Below, piece by piece: positions 8,991 through 20,087 of a stretch of DNA of 58,203 bases. This DNA is from Enterococcus sp. DIV0212c. Lineage in GTDB: Bacteria; Bacillota; Bacilli; Lactobacillales; Enterococcaceae. Location of the stretch: the NCBI RefSeq assembly GCF_017377505.1, contig NZ_JAFREN010000017.1, positions 1-58,203 of the forward strand, read 5' to 3'. Below the pieces are notes generated by a model. It was not told where the DNA came from. It saw nothing but the letters and a program-made list of their open reading frames with translations, and ran no database searches. Each line of letters begins with the position of its first letter. The stretch's first letter is position 1. Position numbers and translations under genes: made by a program.

Positions 8991-9006
8991 TGGCACACTT
9001 ATTGCT
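8991..9006 (+). promoter_or_regulatory. sigma-54 (-24/-12) promoter
   Basis: TGGCAC-N5-TTGCT (8991-8996 and 9002-9006) matches the sigma-54 consensus at the right spacing. It lies 47 bp before the PTS IIA start and is paired with a divergent sigma-54 activator gene. Confidence 0.9.
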
Positions 9007-9015
9007 TATATAACT

Positions 9016-9029
9016 ATGTAAACGTAATT
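9016..9029 (+). promoter_or_regulatory. probable cre site (CcpA)
   Basis: ATGTAAACGTAATT differs from the low-GC Gram-positive cre consensus WTGWAARCGYWWWC only at the last base. It lies just downstream of the -12 element, where bound CcpA would block transcription. Confidence 0.55.
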
Positions 9030-9052
9030 AGTGTTTGAAGGGAGAAGGTCAA

Positions 9053-9388
9053 ATGATTTCAGAGACAGATGTTATGCAGATCATTGTTTATGCTGGAAAT
9101 GCAAAGTCATTAGCGATGAATGCAATCAAAGAAGCCAAAAACGGAGAGAACGCTAGCGCAAAAAAAATGTTAGAGGAGAGTAAAAGTAATTTAAAAATTG
9201 CTCATCAGTATCATACCGACATTTTACAAAAATTTGCGAATAATCCAGATGAACCAGCAAATATGTTTTTGACACACGCACAAGATCATATGATGGCGGC
9301 GATCACTGCAACAGATTTTACCAAAGAATTTATTGATTTACATGAAGAACTTCAAGAATTGCGTATCTTAATTAAACAGAATGCTTAA
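9053..9388 (+). CDS. PTS lactose/cellobiose-family IIA protein
   Basis: This 111-residue cytoplasmic phosphocarrier accepts phosphate from HPr and passes it to IIB. The HAQDHMM motif near the C-terminal third is the family's phospho-histidine region, and the protein is a helical bundle of typical length. ATG 9053 is preferred over an upstream in-frame TTG at 9035 because GGGAGAAGG lies five bases before it. It is first in the operon from the sigma-54 promoter. Confidence 0.92.
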   Translation: MISETDVMQIIVYAGNAKSLAMNAIKEAKNGENASAKKMLEESKSNLKIAHQYHTDILQKFANNPDEPANMFLTHAQDHMMAAITATDFTKEFIDLHEELQELRILIKQNA

Positions 9389-9414
9389 AAATAAAAAGGA
9401 AAAGGTGATTTAGG

Positions 9415-9717
9415 ATGAAAATTACATTAGCATGTGCAGGTGGAATGTCAACAGGAATGTTAGTTAAAAAGATGGAAGAGTATGCCAGTTCGCAAGGGAT
9501 CGAAGCAGATATTTCCGCATGTGGTCTTAGTGAACTTGAAGAAAAAGTGACAGGTTCAGATATTATTTTATTGGGCCCGCAAGTTGGTTACCAACAAGAT
9601 GATGTGAAAAAAGAGTATCCTGATATTCCAGTTTTAGTGATCGAGATGATGGATTATGGCATGATGAATGGGGAAAAAGTTTTTAAAAAGGCACAAGAAG
9701 TCATTGCATCTAGGTAA
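9415..9717 (+). CDS. PTS cellobiose-class IIB protein
   Basis: This 100-residue protein carries the active cysteine at position 7 in the P-loop-like CAGGMSTG, as in CelA/LicB-type IIB proteins. It relays phosphate from IIA to the incoming sugar. It lies 26 bp after the IIA gene and just before IIC. Confidence 0.94.
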   Translation: MKITLACAGGMSTGMLVKKMEEYASSQGIEADISACGLSELEEKVTGSDIILLGPQVGYQQDDVKKEYPDIPVLVIEMMDYGMMNGEKVFKKAQEVIASR

Positions 9718-9740
9718 GGATAGTTAAAGGAGGACTACAA

Positions 9741-11000
9741 ATGTCAGAAACGAAAAAAAGTTCATTTATTAATGGGTTGAATGTATTTGTCAATAAGTTT
9801 TCAAATAATACTTTTGTTAAGAGTATCGCTAATGGAATGATGATGACGCTGCCAATCACGATTGTAGGAAGTTTGGCAACGATTATTGGAATGATTCCTG
9901 GTTTACCTGAAATGGTGATGAAAGCTTGTTCGTTAGGAACATCTATTTCAAGTAATCTTATTACGATTTATGTGATTATCGGTATTTCTTGTGCAATGGC
10001 AAGAGAGAAAAAAGGAGATGCGATTTCTTCAATTATTTTATCATTGGCTTCGTTTTTTGTTTTAACTCCAATTACCGCATTTGATATTGGTAAAGAGAAG
10101 CCTGCGATGGCGTTTGAGTTAACTTATTTAGGATCAAAAGGCATTTTCGTTGGGATGATCGTAGCATTAGTCGTGACTTGGGTGTTTGCTAAGATGGTAG
10201 AAAAACGTATCACCTTTAGAATGCCTGAAAGTGTGCCGACAGCTATTGCGAAAACATTTGAAGCAATCGTCCCAGCTGCAATTATTTTTATCGTTATACT
10301 TATGATCAGCACAGCTTTTGCTGAGACTAAATTTGGAAATGTCCATGATTTTATTTATACAAATCTTCAAACACCACTTGAATCTTTAGGTGGTTCGATT
10401 TGGTCCGCTTTATTCATTATGTTTTTATCAGAATTATTATGGTTCTTCGGTATTCACGGAAGCATGGTAGTAGGTTCAGTTATCGCAGTCTTATTTACAA
10501 CACAAGCATATGCAAATATGGAAGCAGTAGCAGCTGGAGAAGTAGCTACTAACATTATCAATTCATTCTTCTTAGATGCATTTAAAGGTCCTCGAGCGTT
10601 GGCATTAGCAGTCATTTTAGTTTGGATGAGCAGAAGTGAAAAGTTCAAATCAATTGGAAAAATCTCTTTAGTGCCAAGTATTTTTGGAATCACTGAACCA
10701 ATGAAATTTGGGATTCCGATGATCATGAATGCAATCATTTTTATTCCATTGACTCTTTCAGCAGCTGTCTGCGTAGGGATTGCATACATCGCTACAATCA
10801 TTGGATTTTTACCTGTTATTAGTGTCAATGTGCCTAAAAATCTTCCAACTTTCTTATCTGGTTTTATGGCAGCTGGTTGGCAAGGATTGGTTGTACAGTT
10901 GATTCAATTTGTTGTGGTATTATTACTGTATCTGCCATTTATGAAAAAATTGGATAGTCAAGGAGTTACAGAAGAGACTGCAAATCTTGAAAATCAATAG
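9741..11000 (+). CDS. PTS cellobiose-class IIC permease
   Basis: This 419-residue membrane protein has about ten hydrophobic segments and conserved IIC features (FGIHGS in the mid region and FGITEPMKFG late). It forms the sugar channel of the Lac/Cel PTS. The specific sugar (cellobiose, chitobiose or another beta-glycoside) cannot be read, and no glycosidase is co-transcribed. Confidence 0.93.
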   Translation: MSETKKSSFINGLNVFVNKFSNNTFVKSIANGMMMTLPITIVGSLATIIGMIPGLPEMVMKACSLGTSISSNLITIYVIIGISCAMAREKKGDAISSIILSLASFFVLTPITAFDIGKEKPAMAFELTYLGSKGIFVGMIVALVVTWVFAKMVEKRITFRMPESVPTAIAKTFEAIVPAAIIFIVILMISTAFAETKFGNVHDFIYTNLQTPLESLGGSIWSALFIMFLSELLWFFGIHGSMVVGSVIAVLFTTQAYANMEAVAAGEVATNIINSFFLDAFKGPRALALAVILVWMSRSEKFKSIGKISLVPSIFGITEPMKFGIPMIMNAIIFIPLTLSAAVCVGIAYIATIIGFLPVISVNVPKNLPTFLSGFMAAGWQGLVVQLIQFVVVLLLYLPFMKKLDSQGVTEETANLENQ

Positions 11001-11009
11001 GAGCGTGAA

Positions 11010-12056
11010 ATGATGCAAGCACTTCAAGTGAAAAGAGACGGGAATAAGTTGGTGATCTATATTACTGATACAGTGGAACTTCCTGTAAAAGTCTACTATG
11101 GGACAAACAGTTCAACTTTAAATGATACCACCTACTTTGAATTTTACGAAACAGGCTGGCAAAAATTGACGGATCCTGATCCTAAAGAACGTCTTTACTT
11201 TTATCTAAAATCAAACGTAACTACTTTTATAGGAGCAGAACGAAGAGTACCTTTGACTAATTTATATAATTGCCGTGATATGGGAGGCTACCTTACAACG
11301 GACAATCGATTAACTAGTTGGGGGAAAATTTTCCGCTCAGATGCCTTGCATCAAATCGACGAGCAAGGTCAAGAGTACATTGAACGTATGGGAGTCAAAC
11401 GAATCATTGATTTTCGTTCACCAGAAGAAATTGCCAAAGATCCAAACAAGTTGATTTCAACAAGTGAGACATTTAATTTTAATCCTCATGCAAACGTTGC
11501 CCAACAAGCTAGTACTCAATCTGTTTCAAAAAAAGATGAAGACAAAATAGCTCAATTAGAAGTAATGGTGCAGACAGATGAAGGTCGCCAGCAGTTGATT
11601 AAAAACCGTAATGTCATGATCAAACAAATGGAACAATTGGTAGTAGGAGCAAATGCCATTGAGGCGTATAAACAATTTTTCAAAACTCTCCTACAAGACG
11701 ATGTAACGCCCCTGATTTTCCATTGCCAAGGTGGGAAAGATCGAACGGGTTGGGCGGCGGCCTTGTATCTTGGGGCATTGGGTGTAGATAAAGAACAAAT
11801 TTATCAAGATTATTTATTAACTGATCAAATGAATGCGCCTAGAAATGCAAAAAGGATGGCGATCTATAAAAAATATACTGACAATGAAGATGTATTAGCT
11901 TTTCTGGCATCACTACAGCAAACGCGAGAAGATTATTTAGATGGTGCCTATAATACTGTAGAAAAACGCTATGGTACGATAACTAATTATTTAAAAGAAG
12001 TATTAGTGGTGGATAAAGATCAGTTAGAAATTTTAAGAAATAAGTATTTATATTAA
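11010..12056 (+). CDS. tyrosine-protein phosphatase-like protein in the PTS operon
   Basis: This 348-residue protein belongs to the Tyr_phosphatase_3 group. It has an N-terminal beta-rich part (about 1-85), then the family's NCRDMGGY and FRSD motifs, and the signature HCQGGKDRTG with nucleophile C239 and R245. AGGAG lies before ATG 11010, nine bases after the IIC stop. Family members act on phosphotyrosine, phosphoinositides or unknown phosphates. Its place in a sugar operon suggests a regulatory or sugar-phosphate role, which is inference. Confidence 0.87.
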   Translation: MMQALQVKRDGNKLVIYITDTVELPVKVYYGTNSSTLNDTTYFEFYETGWQKLTDPDPKERLYFYLKSNVTTFIGAERRVPLTNLYNCRDMGGYLTTDNRLTSWGKIFRSDALHQIDEQGQEYIERMGVKRIIDFRSPEEIAKDPNKLISTSETFNFNPHANVAQQASTQSVSKKDEDKIAQLEVMVQTDEGRQQLIKNRNVMIKQMEQLVVGANAIEAYKQFFKTLLQDDVTPLIFHCQGGKDRTGWAAALYLGALGVDKEQIYQDYLLTDQMNAPRNAKRMAIYKKYTDNEDVLAFLASLQQTREDYLDGAYNTVEKRYGTITNYLKEVLVVDKDQLEILRNKYLY

Positions 12057-12088
12057 GTTGATTCGAAATAATTAGCAAGGAAAATAAA

Positions 12089-12135
12089 AACAGCAAGACA
12101 GATGAATCAAATCGGTCTTGCTGTTTATTGTTTTA
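12089..12135 (+). terminator. terminator of the PTS operon
   Basis: The arms AACAGCAAGAC (12089-12099) and GTCTTGCTGTT (12115-12125) form a stem followed by TATTGTTTT. Confidence 0.78.
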
Positions 12136-12206
12136 CGATAAGTAACAATAATATTTAATTAATGGAATTTATACATAGCAAAGCTAAAGATTGTTTTTTT
12201 CCTTTA

Positions 12207-12235
12207 TTGACAACGCTTTACTTTCATGTTTTAAT
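12207..12235 (+). promoter_or_regulatory. promoter of the beta-glucoside operon
   Basis: TTGACA (12207-12212) and TTTAAT (12230-12235) are separated by 17 bp. A degenerate cre-like stretch around the -35 (ACAACGCTTTAC) has several mismatches and is only suggestive. Confidence 0.6.
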
Positions 12236-12248
12236 AACAAGAGAAATC

Positions 12249-12279
12249 AAGATTGTTACTGAATTTTCAGGCTATACTT
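12249..12279 (+). promoter_or_regulatory. RAT element 1 (antiterminator-binding site)
   Basis: AGATTGTTACTG...CAGGCTATACT matches the ribonucleic antiterminator target of LicT/BglG proteins and lies 60 bp before the licT-like gene. A strong terminator stem is not obvious behind it. A small stem (ATCTC/GAGAT) overlaps the ribosome site of the next gene. Confidence 0.7.
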
Positions 12280-12337
12280 TATTTCTTTTTATCAACATTT
12301 AATTAGCTAGCTGATCTAATCTCATTGAGGAGATATC

Positions 12338-13174
12338 ATGGAAGTAAAAAAAGTAATTAATAATAATATTGTAAAGTCTCTTGATGTAGACGGTCATGAA
12401 GTATTGGTGATGGGTAAAGGAATTGGGTTTAAAAAAACGATAGGTGATGTCATTGATGATACTCTTGTAGAAAAAGTGTATACGAGTAATGCAGACATCA
12501 GTACAAATAAACTCACTCAGCTATTGTCAAATGTTCGTTTAGAGCATTTACAGGTCGCTAATGAAATTATTGGTTTTGCCAAAGTTTCCTTAGGTAAAAA
12601 GTTGAATGAAAATATCTATCTTACATTAACAGATCATATCGATTATGCGATCGAACGACACAATAGTGGTTTACCTGTTAGAAATGCACTTCTTTGGGAA
12701 ATCAAGCGTTTTTATAATCATGAATACTTGATTGGAAAAGAAGCATTAAACATGATTTCTAATCGTCTGAACATTGTGCTGCCAGAAGATGAAGCAGGTT
12801 TTATAGCATTGCATATTGTTAATGCTGAACTGGATCTCTCACAAGTCAGCCAAGTTTCTGAGATGACGAAAGTCATTCAAAAAATCATCAATATTGTTAA
12901 GTATCATTATAAAACTGATTTGGATGAATATACGTTAAATTATGAACGTTTTATCACACACTTAAAGTTTTTTGTACAGCGTTTGTTTAGTGGAATTGAA
13001 CTGGATAAAGACAAAGATGAAGGTTTTCTGTTTATGTTAAAAGAAAAATATCAAGAAGAATACCTTTGTGCGCTGAAAATTCGTGAATATATCGGAAAAG
13101 AATTTGGTCGTGATTTACAAGAAGATGAAATGATTTATCTTACCATTCATATCAGAAGAATAACCAACAATTAA
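12338..13174 (+). CDS. licT: LicT/BglG-family transcriptional antiterminator
   Basis: This 278-residue protein has the N-terminal CAT RNA-binding domain (about 1-56, starting MEVKKVINNNIVKSLD) and two PRDs carrying histidines in the usual places (LTDHIDYAIERH; ALHIVNAEL; LTIHIRRI). It binds RAT RNA hairpins to prevent termination when its beta-glucoside substrate is present and HPr-phosphorylated, and IIBCA inactivates it otherwise. A GAGGAG ribosome site precedes ATG 12338. RAT elements lie both before and after the gene. Confidence 0.94.
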   Translation: MEVKKVINNNIVKSLDVDGHEVLVMGKGIGFKKTIGDVIDDTLVEKVYTSNADISTNKLTQLLSNVRLEHLQVANEIIGFAKVSLGKKLNENIYLTLTDHIDYAIERHNSGLPVRNALLWEIKRFYNHEYLIGKEALNMISNRLNIVLPEDEAGFIALHIVNAELDLSQVSQVSEMTKVIQKIINIVKYHYKTDLDEYTLNYERFITHLKFFVQRLFSGIELDKDKDEGFLFMLKEKYQEEYLCALKIREYIGKEFGRDLQEDEMIYLTIHIRRITNN

Positions 13175-13175
13175 A

Positions 13176-13252
13176 GGATTGTTACTGCGTTTGAGCAGGC
13201 TATACCTAGGAAAAATCTCTTTGAAACAAGAGGTTTCTTAGGTATTTTTTTA
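13176..13252 (+). promoter_or_regulatory. RAT element 2 overlapping a terminator
   Basis: GGATTGTTACTGC...GCAGGCTATACC (13176-13206) is a near-perfect RAT. Its 3' end (ATACC) is also the 5' arm of a terminator (ATACCTA with TAGGTAT, then seven T). The two folds exclude each other, so bound LicT would allow read-through into the permease gene. Confidence 0.92.
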
Positions 13253-13282
13253 TGGTTTTTATTATGTTTAGGAGGAAAAGGA

Positions 13283-16637
<3,355 letters not shown>

Positions 16638-16650
16638 ACGACAGAATAAA

Positions 16651-16694
16651 AAAAGTTGTCTTGAACAAAAATTGTTCAGGACAACTTTTTTTTT
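16651..16694. terminator. bidirectional terminator
   Basis: A 16-bp stem (AGTTGTCTTGAACAA with TTGTTCAGGACAACT) is flanked by A-rich and T-rich tracts on both sides. It ends the bgl operon and probably also the small minus-strand gene that abuts it. Confidence 0.88.
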
Positions 16695-16800
16695 ATAGTT
16701 TGCCATAATCATGTTGATGTTTCGGTACATGCCTTAAAAACGAATAGGCGGCCAATGTCAATGCAGATAAAGTTGCTCCTGTAACTAAGATTTTTTTCAT
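16693..16800 (-). CDS. small hydrophobic protein, 35 residues
   Basis: An unlisted ORF starts ATG-AAA-AAA at 16800, with AAAGGATG eight or nine bases upstream. It begins MKKILVTGATLSALTLAA and ends in a polar, His-rich tail (HVPKHQHDYGKL). The N-terminal 20 residues could be one membrane helix or a signal sequence. It ends inside a terminator stem, as expected for a real short transcript. No family is recognised. Confidence 0.55.
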   Translation of the reverse strand: MKKILVTGATLSALTLAAYSFLRHVPKHQHDYGKL

Positions 16801-16846
16801 AAACATCATCCTTTTCATGGTTATTTATTTTTATGATCAAGTGCAA

Positions 16847-16936
16847 CGTGGACGGTAGGATTCGAACCTACACCTCATCGGGTCGAGAATAAACATCCGT
16901 TAGTCCTCAAAGAGTTTTAACACCACGTTCATCCAC
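16847..16936 (-). ncRNA. tRNA-like element or degenerate tRNA
   Basis: On the minus strand the ends GTGGATG (16936-16930) and CGTCCAC (16854-16848) form a seven-pair acceptor stem. A perfect T arm (GTAGG-TTCGAAT-CCTAC) directly adjoins it, as in a real tRNA, and the total of 90 nt fits class II. The middle lacks a normal D arm and anticodon stem; instead GTTA..CTC/GAG..TAAC and CTC/GAG hairpins are possible. It lies upstream of, and in the same direction as, the 35-codon gene. It may be a decayed tRNA or a tRNA-mimic RNA; no CCA is encoded. Confidence 0.45.
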
Positions 16937-16984
16937 AAAAATTATTGGTTGTTTACTATGATTAAACTATAACCTTAATAGATT

Positions 16985-17182
16985 AAATCAAACATAAAAA
17001 AGCTTGAAAAAAGTATGAATTCGTTTGAATTTGTTATGAAGAATGTGAATATCTTCAATAATAAAAAAACAGGATAGAATCAAATGAATTCTTTCACAAT
17101 CTCTCTTTTTTACAATAGAAGGTCTTTATTTTAAAAAAATCTATGAATTTTACAAGTTAAACTAAAATATGTAAACAATAAT
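16985..17182 (+). promoter_or_regulatory. promoter region of the microcompartment operon
   Basis: This region has no ORF. It holds repeated ATGAATT-like motifs (around 17014, 17085 and 17142) that could bind the AraC-type response regulator encoded at 31.4 kb. A TAAAAT -10-like box (17163-17168) has no recognisable -35, as expected for an activated promoter. A partial cre-like sequence, ATGTAAACAATAAT (17169-17182), has three mismatches. Confidence 0.35.
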
Positions 17183-17201
17183 TATTTTGGAGGTAAATAT
17201 T

Positions 17202-17492
17202 ATGTCTCACGAAGCATTAGGAATGATCGAAACAAAAGGCTTAGTTGCAGCTATTGAAGCAGCGGATGCAATGTGTAAATCCGCAAATGTACAATTGGTG
17301 GGTTATGAAAATGTTGGTTCAGGATTAGTAACAGTAATGGTAAGAGGTGATGTGGGAGCAGTAAAGTCAGCAGTGGATAGTGGTGTTGCTTCTGCAAGAA
17401 ATGTTGGCGAGATCAATTCATCACACGTGATTCCAAGACCTCATGTAGATGTTGATAAAATTCTTATCAAACATGATATAGAAGCTGAATAA
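17202..17492 (+). CDS. BMC-H hexameric shell protein (PduA/CutN-like)
   Basis: This 96-residue single-BMC-domain protein forms hexamer tiles of the microcompartment facet. It starts [21 protein letters not shown] and carries [19 protein letters not shown] and VIPRPH, typical of PduA/PduJ. ATG 17202 is chosen because GGAGG lies at 17189-17193; an upstream in-frame start is too close to that site. It is the first gene of the cut operon. Confidence 0.95.
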   Translation: MSHEALGMIETKGLVAAIEAADAMCKSANVQLVGYENVGSGLVTVMVRGDVGAVKSAVDSGVASARNVGEINSSHVIPRPHVDVDKILIKHDIEAE

Positions 17493-17502
17493 TCGAACTT
17501 AA

Positions 17503-17517
17503 ATGTAAACGCAATCA
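17503..17517 (+). promoter_or_regulatory. cre site inside the microcompartment operon
   Basis: ATGTAAACGCAATCA matches the cre consensus WTGWAARCGYWWWC fully. It lies in the 50-bp gap between the first two shell genes, so CcpA would act as a roadblock or on an internal start rather than at the main promoter. Confidence 0.6.
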
Positions 17518-17542
17518 ATAACGAAGAAGAGGAGAATGAATA

Positions 17543-18286
17543 ATGAATTCTGAAATTTTAGAAAAAGTGTTAACTGGCGGGAATAATTCAATGGAAAAAG
17601 TAACACCTGTGACTGAATATGTAGGTGCTACAGTCGGTGGAACAGTCGGATTGGTCATTGCTAATTTGGATACTCAGCTGAGAAAAGAGATCAACTTAGA
17701 TTCAAGTTATCGATCGGTAGGTTTTGTTAGTTCCCGTTGTTGCGGTGCAACTTTAATTTGGGCAGCTGACGATGCAGTTAAGGCAACTAATACAGAAATC
17801 GCATCAATCGAATTCGCAAGAGATACTAAAGGCGGTGCTGGTCGTGGTGCCACAGTTATTTTTGCCGCTCATGATGTATCAGATGTACGCCGTGCAGTTG
17901 AGATCATGCTGCAATCTACTGAAAATCATTTTGGTGATTTTTATACAAGTGAATCAGGGCATGTAGAATTTCACTATACTGCTCGTGCTAGCCTAGCTTT
18001 AGAAAAAGCCTATGGAGCAACGCAAGGCAAGTCATTTGGTATCGTGATCGGTGGTCCTGCTGCTGTTGGTTTAGTTATGGCAGATACTGCATTAAAAACA
18101 GCCAGCGTTGATATCGTTCAATATTTAGCAGTTGAAAATGCTAGCTTTGCCAATCAGATCGCAGTAACTGTAACAGGTGATTCAGGTGCAGTTCGCCAGT
18201 CTGTGATTGCAGCAAGAGAAGTTGGATTGAACATTTTACGTTCAATGGGAGAAATACCAAAATCCCAAGGAGTGCCAACATTCTAA
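17543..18286 (+). CDS. pduB: PduB-like trimeric shell protein
   Basis: This 247-residue tandem-BMC protein of the PduB type resembles glycyl-radical microcompartment PduB (VGLVIANLD, RSVGFVSSRCCGATLIWAADDAVKATNTEI, ARDTKGGAGRGA, HYTARAS). It forms trimers with a large, possibly gated, pore. The N-terminal extension (MNSEILEKVLTGG) resembles the short helices used to tie cargo to shells. GAGGAG precedes ATG 17543. Confidence 0.92.
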   Translation: MNSEILEKVLTGGNNSMEKVTPVTEYVGATVGGTVGLVIANLDTQLRKEINLDSSYRSVGFVSSRCCGATLIWAADDAVKATNTEIASIEFARDTKGGAGRGATVIFAAHDVSDVRRAVEIMLQSTENHFGDFYTSESGHVEFHYTARASLALEKAYGATQGKSFGIVIGGPAAVGLVMADTALKTASVDIVQYLAVENASFANQIAVTVTGDSGAVRQSVIAAREVGLNILRSMGEIPKSQGVPTF

Positions 18287-18304
18287 GCGAAGGAGGCTGA
18301 ACAC

Positions 18305-19795
18305 ATGGTATTAGTTGAAATAGATAAGGATTTACGCTCTGTTCAAGAAGCTAGAAATATCATAGTAAGGGCAAAAAAAGCACAATTACAATTCAAAGAA
18401 TTTTCAGTTGAAAAAATCGACAGTATTGTTGAACATGTTGCGATCAAAGCTAAAGAGCATGCAGTAGAGTTAGCACAAATGGCTCATGAAGAAACTGGCT
18501 TTGGAAAAGTGGCTGATAAAGTCATCAAAAATACATTTGCTAGCCAACGTGTTTTTGAATACATTCGAGATATGAAAATATTAGGAATCATTCAAGAAGA
18601 CCAAATCAACAAAACGATGGACATAGGCATCCCATTAGGTGTGATTACGGCCTTGATTCCATCAACTAATCCGACATCTACAGCAATCTATAAATCATTG
18701 ATTGCTTTAAAATCTGGGAATGGGATTGTTTTTTCCCCACATCCCAATGCACAGAAATGTTCAAAAAAAACATTAGATATTATTATCGCAGCTGCAATAG
18801 AAGCCGGAGCACCAGAAGGTTTGATCGGCTATCTAGACACGCTTACCTTACAAGGTACGCAAGAAATGATGAAACATAAAGATGTCGCACTTATTTTAGC
18901 AACTGGCGGAGAAGGAATGGTTCGAGCAGCATACAATTCTGGAACGCCAACAATTAGCGGAGGACCAGGCAACGGGCCAGCATTTATTGAACGATCTGCA
19001 GATATCAAACAAGCAGTTGAAGATATCATTACTAGTAAAACCTTTGATAATGGCGTTATCTGTGCATCAGAACAATCAATTATTGCTGAAGATTTTATTG
19101 CTGAAGAAGTAAAACGAGAATTGCTTAAACAAGGTGCCTATTTTATGACAAATGAAGAAAGTGATCTCTTAGGAAACTATTTGTTGAAACCAAATGGTGC
19201 AATCAATGCAGCAGTTGTTGGGCAAAGTGCACAATTTTTGGCGGAAAAAGCAGGATTTTCAGTTGATAATTCTATTAAAATTTTGGTGTCAAATCAAAAA
19301 GGTCAACCAATATCTTCCGTAAATCCGTATTCGAGGGAAAAATTATGCCCAGTTTTAGCGTATTATACTGAGAAGGATTGGCAGAATGCTTGTGAACGTT
19401 GTATTGAACTTCTGACGAATGAAGGTCAAGGTCATACATTAACCGTTCATACAAAAAATGAAGATGTGATTCGAGAATTTGCTCTTAAAAAGCCTGTATA
19501 TCGAATACTTGTGAACACTCCGGCGGCAATTGGCGGAATCGGTGCTACAACAAATCTAGCGCCAGCATTGACATTGGGGTGCGGTGCGATTGGACATGGC
19601 TCAACATCAGATAATGTAAGTCCATGGAATCTAGTCAATATTCGTAAAGTCGGATTTGGTGTTAGAAGCTTGGATGAGCTAAGAGGAACTGGAGCTAACC
19701 AAGAAAATGCTAGCTGTCCATCGACAAAAGAATTACAGGAAACTGAAGATATAGCAGCGATTTTGAAAGTCTTACTTGAGCGCGTTAAACAATAG
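18305..19795 (+). CDS. CoA-acylating acetaldehyde dehydrogenase (CutF/PduP/EutE-like)
   Basis: This 496-residue enzyme converts acetaldehyde, CoA and NAD+ to acetyl-CoA and NADH inside the microcompartment. The catalytic cysteine is in FDNGVICASEQS, and the NAD-binding stretch includes PSTNPTSTAIYKS. After CPSTKELQE the C-terminus carries an amphipathic helix (DIAAILKVLLERV), the usual form of encapsulation peptide on microcompartment aldehyde dehydrogenases. AAGGAGG precedes ATG 18305. Confidence 0.94.
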   Translation: MVLVEIDKDLRSVQEARNIIVRAKKAQLQFKEFSVEKIDSIVEHVAIKAKEHAVELAQMAHEETGFGKVADKVIKNTFASQRVFEYIRDMKILGIIQEDQINKTMDIGIPLGVITALIPSTNPTSTAIYKSLIALKSGNGIVFSPHPNAQKCSKKTLDIIIAAAIEAGAPEGLIGYLDTLTLQGTQEMMKHKDVALILATGGEGMVRAAYNSGTPTISGGPGNGPAFIERSADIKQAVEDIITSKTFDNGVICASEQSIIAEDFIAEEVKRELLKQGAYFMTNEESDLLGNYLLKPNGAINAAVVGQSAQFLAEKAGFSVDNSIKILVSNQKGQPISSVNPYSREKLCPVLAYYTEKDWQNACERCIELLTNEGQGHTLTVHTKNEDVIREFALKKPVYRILVNTPAAIGGIGATTNLAPALTLGCGAIGHGSTSDNVSPWNLVNIRKVGFGVRSLDELRGTGANQENASCPSTKELQETEDIAAILKVLLERVKQ

Positions 19796-19810
19796 AAGTT
19801 GGTGAAAACG

Positions 19811-20071
19811 ATGATCCTAGGAAAAGTAATAGGACGAATCATATCCAATCAAAAAAGTCCTGAATTAACTGGGGCAAAATTACTGATCGTCCAAAAAATA
19901 GATCAGCACATGACATTGAAAGAAGATTTATACGTTGCTATAGATAAAGTTGGTGCTGGTGTTGAAGATATCGTTTTATTAGGAGAATACTCCACCTCGG
20001 AACGGTGTGAAACGTTTCAGGACAATATGGCAATCGTTGCAATTGTAGAGCAATTACAAATTCAGCCGTGA
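19811..20071 (+). CDS. EutN/CcmL-like pentameric vertex protein
   Basis: This 86-residue beta-barrel protein caps the vertices of the shell. The start MILGKVIGRII and the VDKVGAGVEDIVLLGEYS stretch are typical of the family. ATG 19811 is preferred because family members begin at this residue; in-frame TTG and GTG codons upstream give only a longer tail. Confidence 0.93.
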   Translation: MILGKVIGRIISNQKSPELTGAKLLIVQKIDQHMTLKEDLYVAIDKVGAGVEDIVLLGEYSTSERCETFQDNMAIVAIVEQLQIQP

Positions 20072-20087
20072 GTAAAGGAGGAGAAGA

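Noticed and set aside
12207..12222. cre site at the bgl promoter
   Set aside because: The match to consensus has at least two or three mismatches at key positions.
20008..20019. TGAAACGTTTCA palindrome inside the EutN-like gene as a cre site
   Set aside because: It is two bases shorter than a cre and the outer positions do not match; it also lies in coding sequence.
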